Of a stretch of DNA of 40,775 nucleotides, positions 25,047-33,086 are shown piece by piece. Origin of the DNA: Gemmatimonadota bacterium (GTDB lineage: Bacteria; Gemmatimonadota; Gemmatimonadetes; Gemmatimonadales; GWC2-71-9); the NCBI GenBank assembly GCA_022563595.1, contig JADFNB010000028.1:1-40775 (forward strand). Direction: 5' to 3'. A program made the translations under genes and the position numbers. The stretch's first letter is position 1. Every line of letters begins with the position of its first letter. The notes under the pieces were generated by a model, which did no database searches, was not told the DNA's origin, and worked only from the letters and a program-made list of their open reading frames with translations.

Positions 25047-25065
25047 GCCGGTCTTGCACACCGGC
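25047..25065. other. GCCGGT/ACCGGC hairpin upstream of the VIT/vWA gene
   Basis: A perfect 6-bp stem (GCCGGT, ACCGGC) encloses a 7-nt loop (CTTGCAC). It lies in the 185-bp gap between the cysteine-rich gene and the VIT/vWA gene, in the latter's presumed leader. It resembles a tRNA anticodon arm in shape, but no D, T or acceptor stems surround it. The remainder of the gap is uninformative. Confidence 0.35.
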
Positions 25066-25185
25066 TGGCGGACGGCGATGGCCAAGGAGGAGGAAAGGTC
25101 CGGTGGGATAACGCAGATCTTGCCGGTTGACGTGCGTCATTCGCGGGAGTTGCCTCCGGGCGGCAGTCACCGAGAGGGTAGGCGG

Positions 25186-25980
25186 TCAGTCATCGATGAA
25201 GACGCAGCCCGGATGGCCGGTGTACTCGTCATCGTCCTCGAACTCGGGCCAATCGCTGCAAATCGCCGGTTTGGCTGGCCGGCCGTTGGGCCGCACGCGA
25301 TTGTGTAGCGTGCAGCTGATTCTGTCGTTGCCCAGATAGCCACAGGCCGAAATCACCTCGCACTCGACACTCCGTTCGTCGGTGCGCTTCACCTTGCAGA
25401 GGTACGGCGATTTCCGGGAACGCAACAGCGCCTCCAGGAGGTGTTGGCCTTTGGTGAGCGCGATCTCGAGCGTCAGGTCACGGCAGCAGGCGGCGCCCAC
25501 CCTGTTGTCCGCCGTCCGGCATGGGGCGCCGTCGCACGGGTTGGGCGCCTGGAGGACGGGCAGGCTCCGCCGTGCGGCGCCTTTGACGGGCAGTGGCAAG
25601 GTGCGCAGGCGGCGGTCCTGGACGACGGTGAATCGATCCTCATCGTACCGCAACGTCTTCAGCTCGAGTTTCGATGCCCGAGGTAGCGGACCGCGGAATC
25701 CATGCGCTCCACATCGTGCCTGAGGCCGTCCGTTGGTCCTGGTCCCATGCTGCTTCACTTCCAGGTACTTGCACGGCACGGCGACGACCGCGTCGGCGTA
25801 CAGCTCTCGTCCCCTGACGTACGGTTTGCCGAACGTGATGCGCTCGGTGTGTCCCAACAGCCAGGTGGCGGCCGCGTCCTGCTCGGTGCGCGTATCGTCG
25901 TCCAGATCGGCGATCCGCACGGTGACAGTCAGCTCGCGACACTGGCGTCCAAGGCGCTTGCAGGGAGGCGGTGCCGGCAT
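25186..25980 (-). CDS. Cysteine-rich YkgJ-like putative metal-binding protein
   Basis: 264 aa from ATG 25980. The C-terminal half resembles the YkgJ-type zinc/iron-chelating cluster: NPCDGAPC, then VGAACCRDLTLEIAL, YLCKVKR, VECEVISACGY, ISCTLHNRVRP and AICSDWP, ending in an acidic EFEDDDEY tail. The N-terminal half has CKRLGRQC, one further Cys (VPCKYLEV), and no domain I recognise. The frame is open upstream to 26574 but only as an antisense shadow of the cupredoxin gene. The function of this family is not settled; a cytoplasmic metal-binding or metal-dependent role is inferred. It lies upstream of, and in the same direction as, the VIT/vWA-sigma-anti-sigma group. Confidence 0.7.
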   Translation of the reverse strand: MPAPPPCKRLGRQCRELTVTVRIADLDDDTRTEQDAAATWLLGHTERITFGKPYVRGRELYADAVVAVPCKYLEVKQHGTRTNGRPQARCGAHGFRGPLPRASKLELKTLRYDEDRFTVVQDRRLRTLPLPVKGAARRSLPVLQAPNPCDGAPCRTADNRVGAACCRDLTLEIALTKGQHLLEALLRSRKSPYLCKVKRTDERSVECEVISACGYLGNDRISCTLHNRVRPNGRPAKPAICSDWPEFEDDDEYTGHPGCVFIDD

Positions 25981-25982
25981 CC

Positions 25983-26174
25983 TCAGCGTCCAGGGACGGG
26001 TTGACGGGGAACGGCTTGGTCGGTGAGGACCGCGCAGTCGGTGAGCGTGTGGGTCACCGTGAGGCGATCGGGCGGCGCTGCGCGCACCCAATCGCGGGCG
26101 GCGAAGCTGCAACTCCAGGCGGGAGACGCAATGGCATGGCCATACAAAGTTCTCCAATTTGGCCGAGAATTCAA
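25983..26174 (-). CDS. Small hypothetical ORF upstream of the cysteine-rich gene
   Basis: 63 codons from TTG 26174; the TGA stop is 2 nt before the next gene's ATG. Codons after residue ~20 (SCSFAARDWVRAAPP, LTVTHTLTDCAVLTDQAVP) end mostly in G or C, as real genes here do, and two cysteines echo its neighbour. No ribosome-binding site is visible. It could be a genuine coupled small gene or the displaced N-terminus of the cysteine-rich protein. The remaining gap to 26296 holds only the candidate promoter of the cupredoxin gene. Confidence 0.3.
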   Translation of the reverse strand: MNSRPNWRTLYGHAIASPAWSCSFAARDWVRAAPPDRLTVTHTLTDCAVLTDQAVPRQPVPGR

Positions 26175-26214
26175 GGCTGGCGGGCGGGCCTACCCAATGC
26201 GCCGTGGGGCTGGC

Positions 26215-26220
26215 TAGATT
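26215..26220 (+). promoter_or_regulatory. Candidate -10 element for the cupredoxin gene
   Basis: TAGATT in GGCTGGCTAGATTGGTGGAC lies about 77 bp before the ATG. No consensus -35 is seen at the right distance, so this is only a weak call. Confidence 0.25.
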
Positions 26221-26296
26221 GGTGGACCCGTTCCCAAGGCACGGGACGAACAGTAGTAACGAAAGCAGCGAAACGTCATCCGGAGGAGTCTTGCAT

Positions 26297-26791
26297 ATGC
26301 GGAAGTTGCTTGCGTCCATCGCGCTGCTCGCGATGGCATGTGGTGGTGAAAGTGGAGAGACGGGCACGCCGTCGGCTGATGAGGCTGCGGCGCCGGCACA
26401 GGCGGCCGCGCCCGCCGCCGCAGAGGCTGCGGCACCGGCTCCCGTGACGGGCACGGTGCACGAGGTGCAGATGTTGTTGACGGAGCAGGGACAGTACGTG
26501 TACCGACCTGCTTCACTGACAATTCGACCCGGCGATGCCGTTCGGTGGATCAACGTGAGCGGTAGCCCGCACAACGTCGCGTTCTACGCCGACAAGGTCC
26601 CGGCCGGGGCGGCGACGGTCTTGAATGGGGCCATGGCCAACAAGATATCGGATCTCACCGGCGAACTCTTGATGGCGCCGGACGCCGTCTACCAGATTTC
26701 GTTTGCCGGTGCCCCCGCCGGCACCTACGAGTATTTCTGTACGCCGCATGAGATGCTCGGGATGGTGGCCTCTCTCACGATCAGCCAGTAG
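26297..26791 (+). CDS. Plastocyanin/azurin-like cupredoxin lipoprotein
   Basis: 164 aa periplasmic or outer-membrane-tethered electron carrier. A lipoprotein signal (MRKLLASIALLAMACGG) is followed by an Ala/Pro/Glu-rich linker (residues 25-50) and a cupredoxin domain. Type 1 copper ligands fit the family exactly: H92 (SGSPHNVAF), then C148, H151 and M156 (YFCTPHEMLGM; C-x2-H-x4-M). ATG 26297 lies nine bases after GGAGGA. A perfect-stem hairpin follows the stop. It could be an electron acceptor for the Alternative Complex III encoded ~7 kb upstream; that is inference from coexistence, not operon structure. Confidence 0.93.
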   Translation: MRKLLASIALLAMACGGESGETGTPSADEAAAPAQAAAPAAAEAAAPAPVTGTVHEVQMLLTEQGQYVYRPASLTIRPGDAVRWINVSGSPHNVAFYADKVPAGAATVLNGAMANKISDLTGELLMAPDAVYQISFAGAPAGTYEYFCTPHEMLGMVASLTISQ

Positions 26792-26813
26792 CCATAGATG
26801 ACGCAGTCTACTC

Positions 26814-26845
26814 GAGCCGCACGTGCCGATAGGCGCGTGCGGCTC
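26814..26845 (+). terminator. Strong hairpin after the cupredoxin gene
   Basis: GAGCCGCACGTGCC and GGCGCGTGCGGCTC pair over 14 bp with one G-U, closing a GATA loop. The stem can extend by C26813-G26846. No U-run follows (GGTCCTATCT), so termination may be intrinsic without a U-tract, or the hairpin may protect the mRNA 3' end. Confidence 0.65.
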
Positions 26846-26859
26846 GGTCCTATCTCTGC

Positions 26860-28302
26860 ATGACAGCCGGAACGTCGGTATCCGGCCGCCGGGCGGCGCT
26901 CCTGCTCGTCGATGGGGCCCGCAACGACGTCTTCGAGTCGCTGGCGGAGGCGGGAGAGCTACCGCACATCGAGCGTCACCTGCTCGGACCCGGCGGAGTG
27001 ACGCCGGCGACAACGGTGTTTCCGTCCACCACCGGTGTGGCCTATCTGCCGTTCCTCACCGGCTGCTATCCGGGGACCTGCGACATCCCGGGAATCCGTT
27101 GGCTCGACGCGGCCCGGTATGGAGGCGACTGGTGGCGGAACCGGGACCACGTGCGCAACTACTGTGGCTACCAGGGCGAGAAACTCAACACGGACCTCCC
27201 CGACGGCATGCGTACGGTGTTCGATCTCGTCCCCGACTCGCTTGCCCTGTGCTCCCCGATCACGCGCGGCCTGCGCGACGGGCGGGAACGCGTAAGCTTC
27301 GGCCGGAAATTCTGGGGCTCGCTGGCGCACTATACCGCCGGTTACGGACCGCTCGACCGGGCGGTGGGCCAGGCGTTGTGTCGCCTCGCGCCCCAACGGC
27401 CCCGCTTCGTTTTTGCCGTCTTTCCCGGGGTCGACGGTGTGACCCACTTCCACGATCCGTGGCATCCGGCCGTGTTGGAGATGTACCGGCAGATTGACGG
27501 TATCGTCGGCGCGTACGCAGATGCCGGAGGGTTCGACGGCGACCATCTCACACTGTTGGTGAGCGATCATGGACTGGAGCGGGTCAGGCGCCACACCGAT
27601 ATCAGTCTGGCGCTCGAAGCCATTGGATTGCCTACGCTGCGCCATCCGATTCTATGGCGGAAAGACCCGGAGGTGGCCGTCATGGTGTCGGGGAATGCGT
27701 CGGCCCAGGTGTACTTCAAGCCGAGGGTGCTGCGGGAGCGGCGCTTCCATGTCGCGGAGATCGAGGCAGGCGCCCTCGCAGGGGTCCCGCCGACCGTCAT
27801 AGACTACCTTGCGGCACTGCCCGGGGTCGCCATGGTCGTGGGAACGGACGATTCGGGACTGACATTGATCTCGCGGTTGGGGCGCGCCACACTAAGCGAA
27901 ACCGACTGCGGGCGGATTGCGTACCGTCCCGATACGGCCGACGTGCTGTCCCTCGGCGCGGCTGGAGAATACAGCGACCGTGAATGGCTGGCACGAACAC
28001 TCGAGACACCCTATCCCGACGCGCCCGTCCAGCTTCTCCAGCTGTTCCGGTCATCACGCACCGGCGACCTGGTGGTGATCGCCGACGTCGGGTACGACCT
28101 CCGCGTGGAGTGGGAGTTCCCCGAACACCGCTCGGGTCACGGGAGCCTGATCGCGGCACACATGCGCTGCCTCGTGGTGTCGAACGCACCGCTCGCCGGC
28201 CCCGTTCGCACCGTCGATCTCTTCCCGCTCGTTCTCGATTACCTGGGCGTTCCCGTTCCGGACGGCATTGACGGCGTGATCCCGGGCAAGGTGAGTACAT
28301 GA
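26860..28302 (+). CDS. Alkaline-phosphatase-superfamily phosphodiesterase/nucleotide pyrophosphatase
   Basis: 480 aa, type I phosphodiesterase (NPP-like) fold. Metal and nucleophile residues are recognisable: LLLVDGARND (D18), TTVFPSTTGVAYLPFLTG with the nucleophilic Thr near residue 58, GVDGVTHFHDP, LVSDHGLERV, and the late His in EHRSGHGSLIAAHM. No signal peptide is evident, so a cytoplasmic location is likely. No Shine-Dalgarno precedes ATG 26860. Its stop overlaps the VTT-like membrane gene (ATGA). Substrate unknown; neighbouring membrane-lipid genes make a lipid headgroup or nucleotide-linked intermediate possible. Confidence 0.85.
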   Translation: MTAGTSVSGRRAALLLVDGARNDVFESLAEAGELPHIERHLLGPGGVTPATTVFPSTTGVAYLPFLTGCYPGTCDIPGIRWLDAARYGGDWWRNRDHVRNYCGYQGEKLNTDLPDGMRTVFDLVPDSLALCSPITRGLRDGRERVSFGRKFWGSLAHYTAGYGPLDRAVGQALCRLAPQRPRFVFAVFPGVDGVTHFHDPWHPAVLEMYRQIDGIVGAYADAGGFDGDHLTLLVSDHGLERVRRHTDISLALEAIGLPTLRHPILWRKDPEVAVMVSGNASAQVYFKPRVLRERRFHVAEIEAGALAGVPPTVIDYLAALPGVAMVVGTDDSGLTLISRLGRATLSETDCGRIAYRPDTADVLSLGAAGEYSDREWLARTLETPYPDAPVQLLQLFRSSRTGDLVVIADVGYDLRVEWEFPEHRSGHGSLIAAHMRCLVVSNAPLAGPVRTVDLFPLVLDYLGVPVPDGIDGVIPGKVST

Positions 28303-29000
28303 CCGCTTCTCCACAGATCACACTCCGGGAGCGGCTCTTCGTGCGGCGCTATGGGAACCTCGCCTGGGACGGCGTCGTGCGCGGATCGGGAGTCCTCGCG
28401 GTGCTGGCGATCCTGCTGGTGTTGCTGTTCCCGGGAACGGGTGGCGGGCTCACGGCGTTCGTATTGGTGACGATCTGGGTCAACGGTCCGCTCGGCATGT
28501 TCCTGCCGGCTACGTATGAGCCGATCCTCATGCTGTTCGGGCGCGTGTATCCGCCCATAGTGATAGCTTCGCTCGGGATGGTGGGGACGCTGTACATCGA
28601 GGCGCTCAATTACTATCTGTACGCGAAGCTGTTGCATCTCGAGGCGTTCACGCCGGCCCGCGAGAGCGGAACCGTTCGGCGGGTCGTGGCATTGTTCAAG
28701 AGGGCGCCGTTCTTTACCGTATGGCTGTGCAGTTGGTCCCCGCTACCGTACTGGAGTGTGCGGATAGTGGCGCCGATAGCCGGGTATCCGCTCGAGCGGT
28801 ACCTGTTGGCGACGTTGCTCGGCCGGTTTCCGCGGCTGTGGTTCTTCGCGGCGCTCGGCCTGTATTGGAGCATCAGCACCAAAATGTTGCTGGTGATAGC
28901 GTTGGGATCGATCGCGCTGGCGGTCGGTGTCTGGTTGATCAAGTCCCGGCGGCCCGCTGCGGAAGCGCTGTCGGGATCGGTCAAAAGTGTAGGAAGCTGA
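28299..29000 (+). CDS. VTT-domain-like (DedA/TVP38-related) membrane protein
   Basis: 233 aa integral membrane protein. Helices are visible at about 30-48 (GVLAVLAILLVLLFPG), 52-70, 80-108 and near the C-terminus (LLVIALGSIALAVGVWLI). The stretch SWSPLPYWSVRIVAPIAGYP followed by LLATLLGRFPRLWFFAALG matches the re-entrant core of VTT proteins, which act as lipid scramblases or transporters in better-known members. It is coupled by ATGA to the phosphodiesterase gene, which suggests joint action on a lipid-linked substrate. The assignment rests on motif resemblance. Confidence 0.65.
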   Translation: MTASPQITLRERLFVRRYGNLAWDGVVRGSGVLAVLAILLVLLFPGTGGGLTAFVLVTIWVNGPLGMFLPATYEPILMLFGRVYPPIVIASLGMVGTLYIEALNYYLYAKLLHLEAFTPARESGTVRRVVALFKRAPFFTVWLCSWSPLPYWSVRIVAPIAGYPLERYLLATLLGRFPRLWFFAALGLYWSISTKMLLVIALGSIALAVGVWLIKSRRPAAEALSGSVKSVGS

Positions 29001-29012
29001 TAGGAGGAATCC

Positions 29013-30107
29013 GTGCATCGTCTCGCCGTTCTCACCATCTTCGCCGTGGCGGGCGCTCCGTCTCTCGCCGCCCAAGGAGCGACCATCGAGCTGCGCGACA
29101 ACCCGGACGCGAAGGAATTCGTGATCTCGATCGGACCGATCGATCTGCCGGCGATGTCGCAACAAACCGGCCACGACCACGAAGCTGGCGGCGAACATCA
29201 CGGGGTGATGTTCCTGCCGCCGGTGCAGGAAGTTGCGATTCCGTTCGACACCTATCTGTATGGGTTCCGGTACGAGCTGGTCGACGGGGACGGCAACGAA
29301 GTGCCCAGTCAGTTGCTGCATCACCTCAACGTGATCGATCCCGAGCACCGCGACCTGTTTCTCCCGATCTCATACCGGGTCGCCGCCGTCGGTTCCGAGA
29401 CGGGTCCGCTGAAGGTACCGTGGCTCCTGTTTGGACAGCCGGTGGAAGCGGGGCAGCGCCTCGTCGTTGTCGCGATGCTGCACAACCCAACCGGAACCGC
29501 ATATCGTGGCGTGACGGTGAACTTTATCTTCCAGTACGTGAAACCGGGACGGCCGTGGCCCTTGTTCCCGGTGTACAGTTTCCAGGTGGATGTGGCGTTC
29601 CCGGCGGGCGACAAGGATTTCGACCTCCCGCCGGGCCGCACGACCAAGTCATGGGAAGGCAGTCCCTCCATTGACGGGCGGATCGTGGCGATTGGCGGCC
29701 ATCTGCACGACTACGCGGTGAACGTGACGCTCGAGGACGTCACCGACGGCAAACAGATCTGGCAGGGAGAACCGATCCTCGATGACGAGGGCCGGCTCGT
29801 CGGCGTGACACTCGGCCGACTCTACCGTCGTCTAGGGGTGCGGATTCACACGGATCACGTCTACCGGGTGAGCGTCACGTATGACAACCCCACGCAGGAT
29901 ACGATTCCGAAGGGTGGGATGGGGCTCGTAGCCGGGCTGTTCATCCCTGGCATCGACGAGTGGCCGGCGGCCGATGTGACGGATGCGCTCTACGTGCTCG
30001 ACCGGCGGCACTACCTGCGCATGATCCGGGGATCGCTCGATGAGATCGAGCGATCCGATTCGACGGCGGTGGGAGACCGTTCCCGCCACAGCCGCCGGGC
30101 GATGTAG
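29013..30107 (+). CDS. Secreted His-rich protein resembling copper type II monooxygenases (PHM/DBH fold)
   Basis: 364 aa. A signal peptide (MHRLAVLTIFAVAGAPSLAAQ) is followed by an HDHEAGGEHH segment and then a histidine order like peptidylglycine/dopamine monooxygenases: H103-H104 (LLHHLNVIDPEH), H157 (VAMLHNPTGTAY), H230-x-H232 (GGHLHDYAVNV), and a late VTYDNP...GGMGLVAGLF. In DBH the last region reads roughly GGFGxxxEM, with the Met as a CuM ligand; here that position appears to be Leu309. GTG 29013 follows AGGAGGA closely. The 3' end overlaps the convergent PAP2 gene by 97 bp. Copper binding is inferred; catalytic activity is doubtful without the Met. A structural copper-binding role is an alternative. 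Confidence 0.6.
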   Translation: MHRLAVLTIFAVAGAPSLAAQGATIELRDNPDAKEFVISIGPIDLPAMSQQTGHDHEAGGEHHGVMFLPPVQEVAIPFDTYLYGFRYELVDGDGNEVPSQLLHHLNVIDPEHRDLFLPISYRVAAVGSETGPLKVPWLLFGQPVEAGQRLVVVAMLHNPTGTAYRGVTVNFIFQYVKPGRPWPLFPVYSFQVDVAFPAGDKDFDLPPGRTTKSWEGSPSIDGRIVAIGGHLHDYAVNVTLEDVTDGKQIWQGEPILDDEGRLVGVTLGRLYRRLGVRIHTDHVYRVSVTYDNPTQDTIPKGGMGLVAGLFIPGIDEWPAADVTDALYVLDRRHYLRMIRGSLDEIERSDSTAVGDRSRHSRRAM

Positions 30108-30979
30108 CCGGCCGCTACTCCCACAGCGAGTCCGCTCGCGGCGTCCACCGCGTAATGCATCTGGCAGTAGACCGTCGCCACCACGAGCAGGAGTGCAGAG
30201 CCCACCAGAGCGACGCCCAACGGCCGCCAGACGCGCGACACCGCGATCGTTACAGCCACGGTCGCGGCCACGTGCGATGACGGGAACGCCGCCCCTATCG
30301 ACGACCCTCGCGCCAGCGCGGCGTAAACCAGCTTCGCGCTCCAGACGTCGCGCACCGGCCCGGTCGGATGCGGGAACGCATGGTTCGGCCCCGCTACGGG
30401 ATACAGCACGAACCCCACGTAACAGGCGACGAAGGCCAACATCATCGCGAACACGGTCCGGCGCGCGCCCTCGCGGAATCCGTGAAACGCGAGCACCAGG
30501 GCACCGAGGACGACGATCGGGTAGTAGACCAGATACGCCAGGTGCAGAAGCCCCGACCAGAAGGTCGACGGCGCGTTGCGGATCCACTCGTACGAGACTT
30601 GCCCGCCGAAGATTGCGGCTTCCCAGTGCTGGAGCACCGCGTCGTTCGCCATGATGGTTTGCAGTCCTACGGCGCCGTTCAGGATGCCGATCTCGGCATA
30701 GAAAACCGGCAGCAGGACGATAGGGTAAAAATCGTGCAGCGTCTCCCCGACGCGCTCGCTGCCCCGTAGCGCCGCCAACAGAGCCAGCAGCAGCGCGAAG
30801 AGGAGATGGGAAGCGAGCAGCCACGCCCGCCCCTCGCCGAACGGGCCCCTGAAGATGATGACGGTGGTGAGGAAGACGAGATAGACGGCGAGGAGTTGGT
30901 CGGTCCGGTTCAGCCTCGTGCCGCGCCGTTCCGGTTCGGGTTCCGCCAGCGGTCTTTCCCGGCCATCGGCTACAGCCAT
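30011..30979 (-). CDS. PAP2-superfamily membrane protein, Aur1/inositol phosphorylceramide synthase-like
   Basis: 322 aa from ATG 30979 (ATG 30997 also possible). Six or so transmembrane helices are visible. The lipid-phosphatase motifs are of the Aur1-like type: IGAAFPSSHVAATVAVTIAV (motif C2) and VYCQMHYAVDAASGLAVG (motif C3), giving the His-His-Asp triad, without the classical C1 KxxxxxxRP. Aur1-like enzymes transfer a phosphoalcohol headgroup to ceramide; bacterial relatives may do this or dephosphorylate lipids. It is the last gene of a four-gene overlapping operon with serine palmitoyltransferase, ceramide synthase and CerR homologs, supporting a ceramide headgroup role. Its start overlaps the cerR stop by 10 nt. 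Confidence 0.78.
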   Translation of the reverse strand: MAVADGRERPLAEPEPERRGTRLNRTDQLLAVYLVFLTTVIIFRGPFGEGRAWLLASHLLFALLLALLAALRGSERVGETLHDFYPIVLLPVFYAEIGILNGAVGLQTIMANDAVLQHWEAAIFGGQVSYEWIRNAPSTFWSGLLHLAYLVYYPIVVLGALVLAFHGFREGARRTVFAMMLAFVACYVGFVLYPVAGPNHAFPHPTGPVRDVWSAKLVYAALARGSSIGAAFPSSHVAATVAVTIAVSRVWRPLGVALVGSALLLVVATVYCQMHYAVDAASGLAVGVAAGYIARRLWRERSPTAVESDRSISSSDPRIMRR

Positions 30980-31959
30980 CCGTGTTTCCGGTACCATGCC
31001 ACCGTGCTGGCCAGTCCCGCCGACAGGTCGAATCCCGCTGTCCAGCCGGTGTCGCGTTCGAGAGCGGCGGGCGAGCAGGTCCACGCTGCCGCCAGGAACT
31101 CGTTGGCCTTGTCGGGCGAGAGTAGCGTCGCTCTTCCGGCCAGGCGGGCGGCCGTCCCGGTGACCCAGAGCGCGGCTCGTGCCGCGGGGCCGGGGATTGG
31201 GATCACGAGCGGTGTCGCGTCGGCATTCGTGCGTACGGTGCGATGGACGGCAGTCACCAGTGCCCGTGTCCTGATGATCTCGGGATGGCACGCGAAGTAT
31301 GTCTTGCTCTCGGTCTCCGGTGATATGGCGGCGGCGATCAGTGCGCGGGCCAGGTCCTCGACGTAGATGAGCGAAAGTTCCTGTGCCCCGTCGCCAAAGA
31401 CCGGCACGACACCCTTGCGCGCGAGCCGGAACAGCTTGAGCAGCGCGACGTCGCGTGGGCCGTAGACCGTGGGCGGCCGGACTATCGTCCAGGCCAGCGA
31501 CGAGGATCGCACGGCAAGCTCGCCGGCGAGTTTGCTGGCCCCGTAGTGGGTCACCGGGTTTTCCGGCTCGCCGCCCTGAAGCGCTCTGCCACGGTGGGAC
31601 GGGCCCGCGGCCGCCAACGAGCTTACATAGACGAACCGGCGCAGGTGACCCGGCGCGCCCGCCGCGGCGCTCAGCACCCGTGCAGTAGCCGTCTCGTTCA
31701 GGGCGAAGAACTCCGTCCTGCTGCGCGCGGCGGTCAGCGCCGCGACGTGAAAGACGATGTCCGCCCCGGTAGCGCCCGCCGCGAGCGCCTTGGTATCGCT
31801 GAGGTCGCCGCGGATGATCTTGGGTTGTCGCTCACCGAAGAGGCGTTCGGCCTTGCGCGGGTTGCGAACGAGGCAGGCCACAACATGCCCGTTCGCGAGC
31901 AGCGCCTCGACGAGATGGGAGCCTACGAAACCGGTACCGCCGGTGACGAAGACCTTCAC
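30970..31959 (-). CDS. cerR: NAD(P)-dependent extended SDR, CerR-like 3-ketoceramide reductase
   Basis: 329 aa. The Rossmann start MKVFVTGGTGFVGSHLVEAL gives the TGxxGFxG cofactor motif; the catalytic Tyr and Lys are in HYGASKLAGE, with Ser in FVYVSSLAAAG. This epimerase/dehydratase-like family includes Caulobacter CerR, which reduces the keto group after N-acylation. The gene overlaps the GNAT-type gene by 4 nt and follows the serine palmitoyltransferase-like gene, so the CerR role is supported by context. By sequence alone a sugar or steroid-type epimerase could not be excluded. Confidence 0.78.
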   Translation of the reverse strand: MKVFVTGGTGFVGSHLVEALLANGHVVACLVRNPRKAERLFGERQPKIIRGDLSDTKALAAGATGADIVFHVAALTAARSRTEFFALNETATARVLSAAAGAPGHLRRFVYVSSLAAAGPSHRGRALQGGEPENPVTHYGASKLAGELAVRSSSLAWTIVRPPTVYGPRDVALLKLFRLARKGVVPVFGDGAQELSLIYVEDLARALIAAAISPETESKTYFACHPEIIRTRALVTAVHRTVRTNADATPLVIPIPGPAARAALWVTGTAARLAGRATLLSPDKANEFLAAAWTCSPAALERDTGWTAGFDLSAGLASTVAWYRKHGWL

Positions 31960-33086
31960 AGAGACCGGTCGTAGAACCGCAACGTCTTGTACGGTTCGAA
32001 CCCGATCCGGAGCAGCCCGTTATTCATTGCGGTGTTGTCTTCGAGGATCCACCCGGCCTCCGCCCAGCGGTAGCCCAGCGCGTAGCCCTTCTCCCAGATC
32101 CAGTGGTACATGAGCGCGTCCGCCCCCGTGTTACGGTACTCCTTGAGCAGGCCGAGCAGGAGAATACGGATGCGGCTTATCTTCCGGGCCGCCCACAGGA
32201 TCTTCACGATCCCGGGAAAGAGCCGGCCGGACGGATTGGTCTTCAGCGCCACGTTCAGATCGGGTAGAGCTATGGCGAACCCGATCACCCTGTCCCCCTG
32301 CTCCACGAACACCACCAGCTCGGGCACGATTACCGGCTTGAGCTGCTTCGCCAGGTGATCGATCTCGGCTTCGGTCATCGGTACGAAGCCCCAGTTCTTC
32401 TCCCACGCCGAGTTGTAGACTTGCTTGATGCGCTCGATTTCCTCGTGGAAGCGTTTCATGTCTATCTGCCGCAGTGTGATCTTCTTGCGCGCGGCCAGGA
32501 GTCTCGCACCCCGGATCAGTCGCTCTGGCATGTTGGGATTGGTCGACCGGTACTGTACGACGTCCTTGGCCTTCACGAACGCGGCCCGCTCGACCAGCCG
32601 GACATAGTACTCGGGGTTATGAGGATTGAGCACGGTGGGTGGGCTGTCGAACCCGTCGACGAGCAGGCCGCACTCGTCATTGGTTGAGAACGAGGTGGGT
32701 CCCCGCATCGTGTCCAGACCCCGCGGCCGGAGCCAATCGGCCGCGGCGTCGAACAAGGCGTCCGCGACCGCCTGGTCGTCTATCGTCTCCAAGAACCCGA
32801 AGAACCCGACCTTGTCATCGTGGAACTCGTTGTGGGCGCGGTTGTGGGTCGCGGCGATTCGACCGACCACCTCCCGCCGCGCGCCGTCACGGCGTTGAGC
32901 CAGAAAATACTCCGCTTCGGCATGCTCGAAGTACGGGTTCTTGCGGCGGTCGAGCAGCTTCCTGACGTCCATACGCAACTCGGGGACCCAACAGGGGTCC
33001 CCGCGGTGCAGACGATAAGGAAAGTCGACGAATCGGTTGAGGTCGGCGGCCGTCTTCACCGGCCGTACGAGGACGTCTTGGCTCAA
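31956..33086 (-). CDS. bcerS: GNAT-type bacterial ceramide synthase-like acyltransferase
   Basis: 376 aa. The family, often mislabelled dATP pyrophosphohydrolase, is recognised by DPCWVPELRMDVRKLLDRRK, NPYFEHAEAEYFLAQ, VGRIAATHNRAHNEFHDDKV, GFFGFLE, and RGPTSFSTNDECGLLVDGF. A second GNAT-like half follows (PVIVPELVVFVEQGDRVIGF, GADALMYHWIWEKGYALGYR). The Caulobacter homolog attaches the second acyl chain to the sphingoid base. Start TTG 33086 shares TTGA with the serine palmitoyltransferase-like stop, with GGAG and GGGGG upstream; the longer frame to 33371 overlaps that gene and is rejected. The specificity is inferred from the neighbours. Confidence 0.82.
   Translation of the reverse strand: MSQDVLVRPVKTAADLNRFVDFPYRLHRGDPCWVPELRMDVRKLLDRRKNPYFEHAEAEYFLAQRRDGARREVVGRIAATHNRAHNEFHDDKVGFFGFLETIDDQAVADALFDAAADWLRPRGLDTMRGPTSFSTNDECGLLVDGFDSPPTVLNPHNPEYYVRLVERAAFVKAKDVVQYRSTNPNMPERLIRGARLLAARKKITLRQIDMKRFHEEIERIKQVYNSAWEKNWGFVPMTEAEIDHLAKQLKPVIVPELVVFVEQGDRVIGFAIALPDLNVALKTNPSGRLFPGIVKILWAARKISRIRILLLGLLKEYRNTGADALMYHWIWEKGYALGYRWAEAGWILEDNTAMNNGLLRIGFEPYKTLRFYDRSL

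Noticed and set aside
25040-25075. tRNA-like anticodon arm (CCGGT-CTTGCAC-ACCGG, TGC in the loop)
   Set aside because: No acceptor, D or T stem and no GGTTC T-loop on either strand; treated as a plain hairpin.
26214-26574. N-terminal extension of the cysteine-rich protein to 26574
   Set aside because: Antisense to the clearly real cupredoxin gene and Ala/Arg/Ser low complexity; ATG 25980 is preferred.
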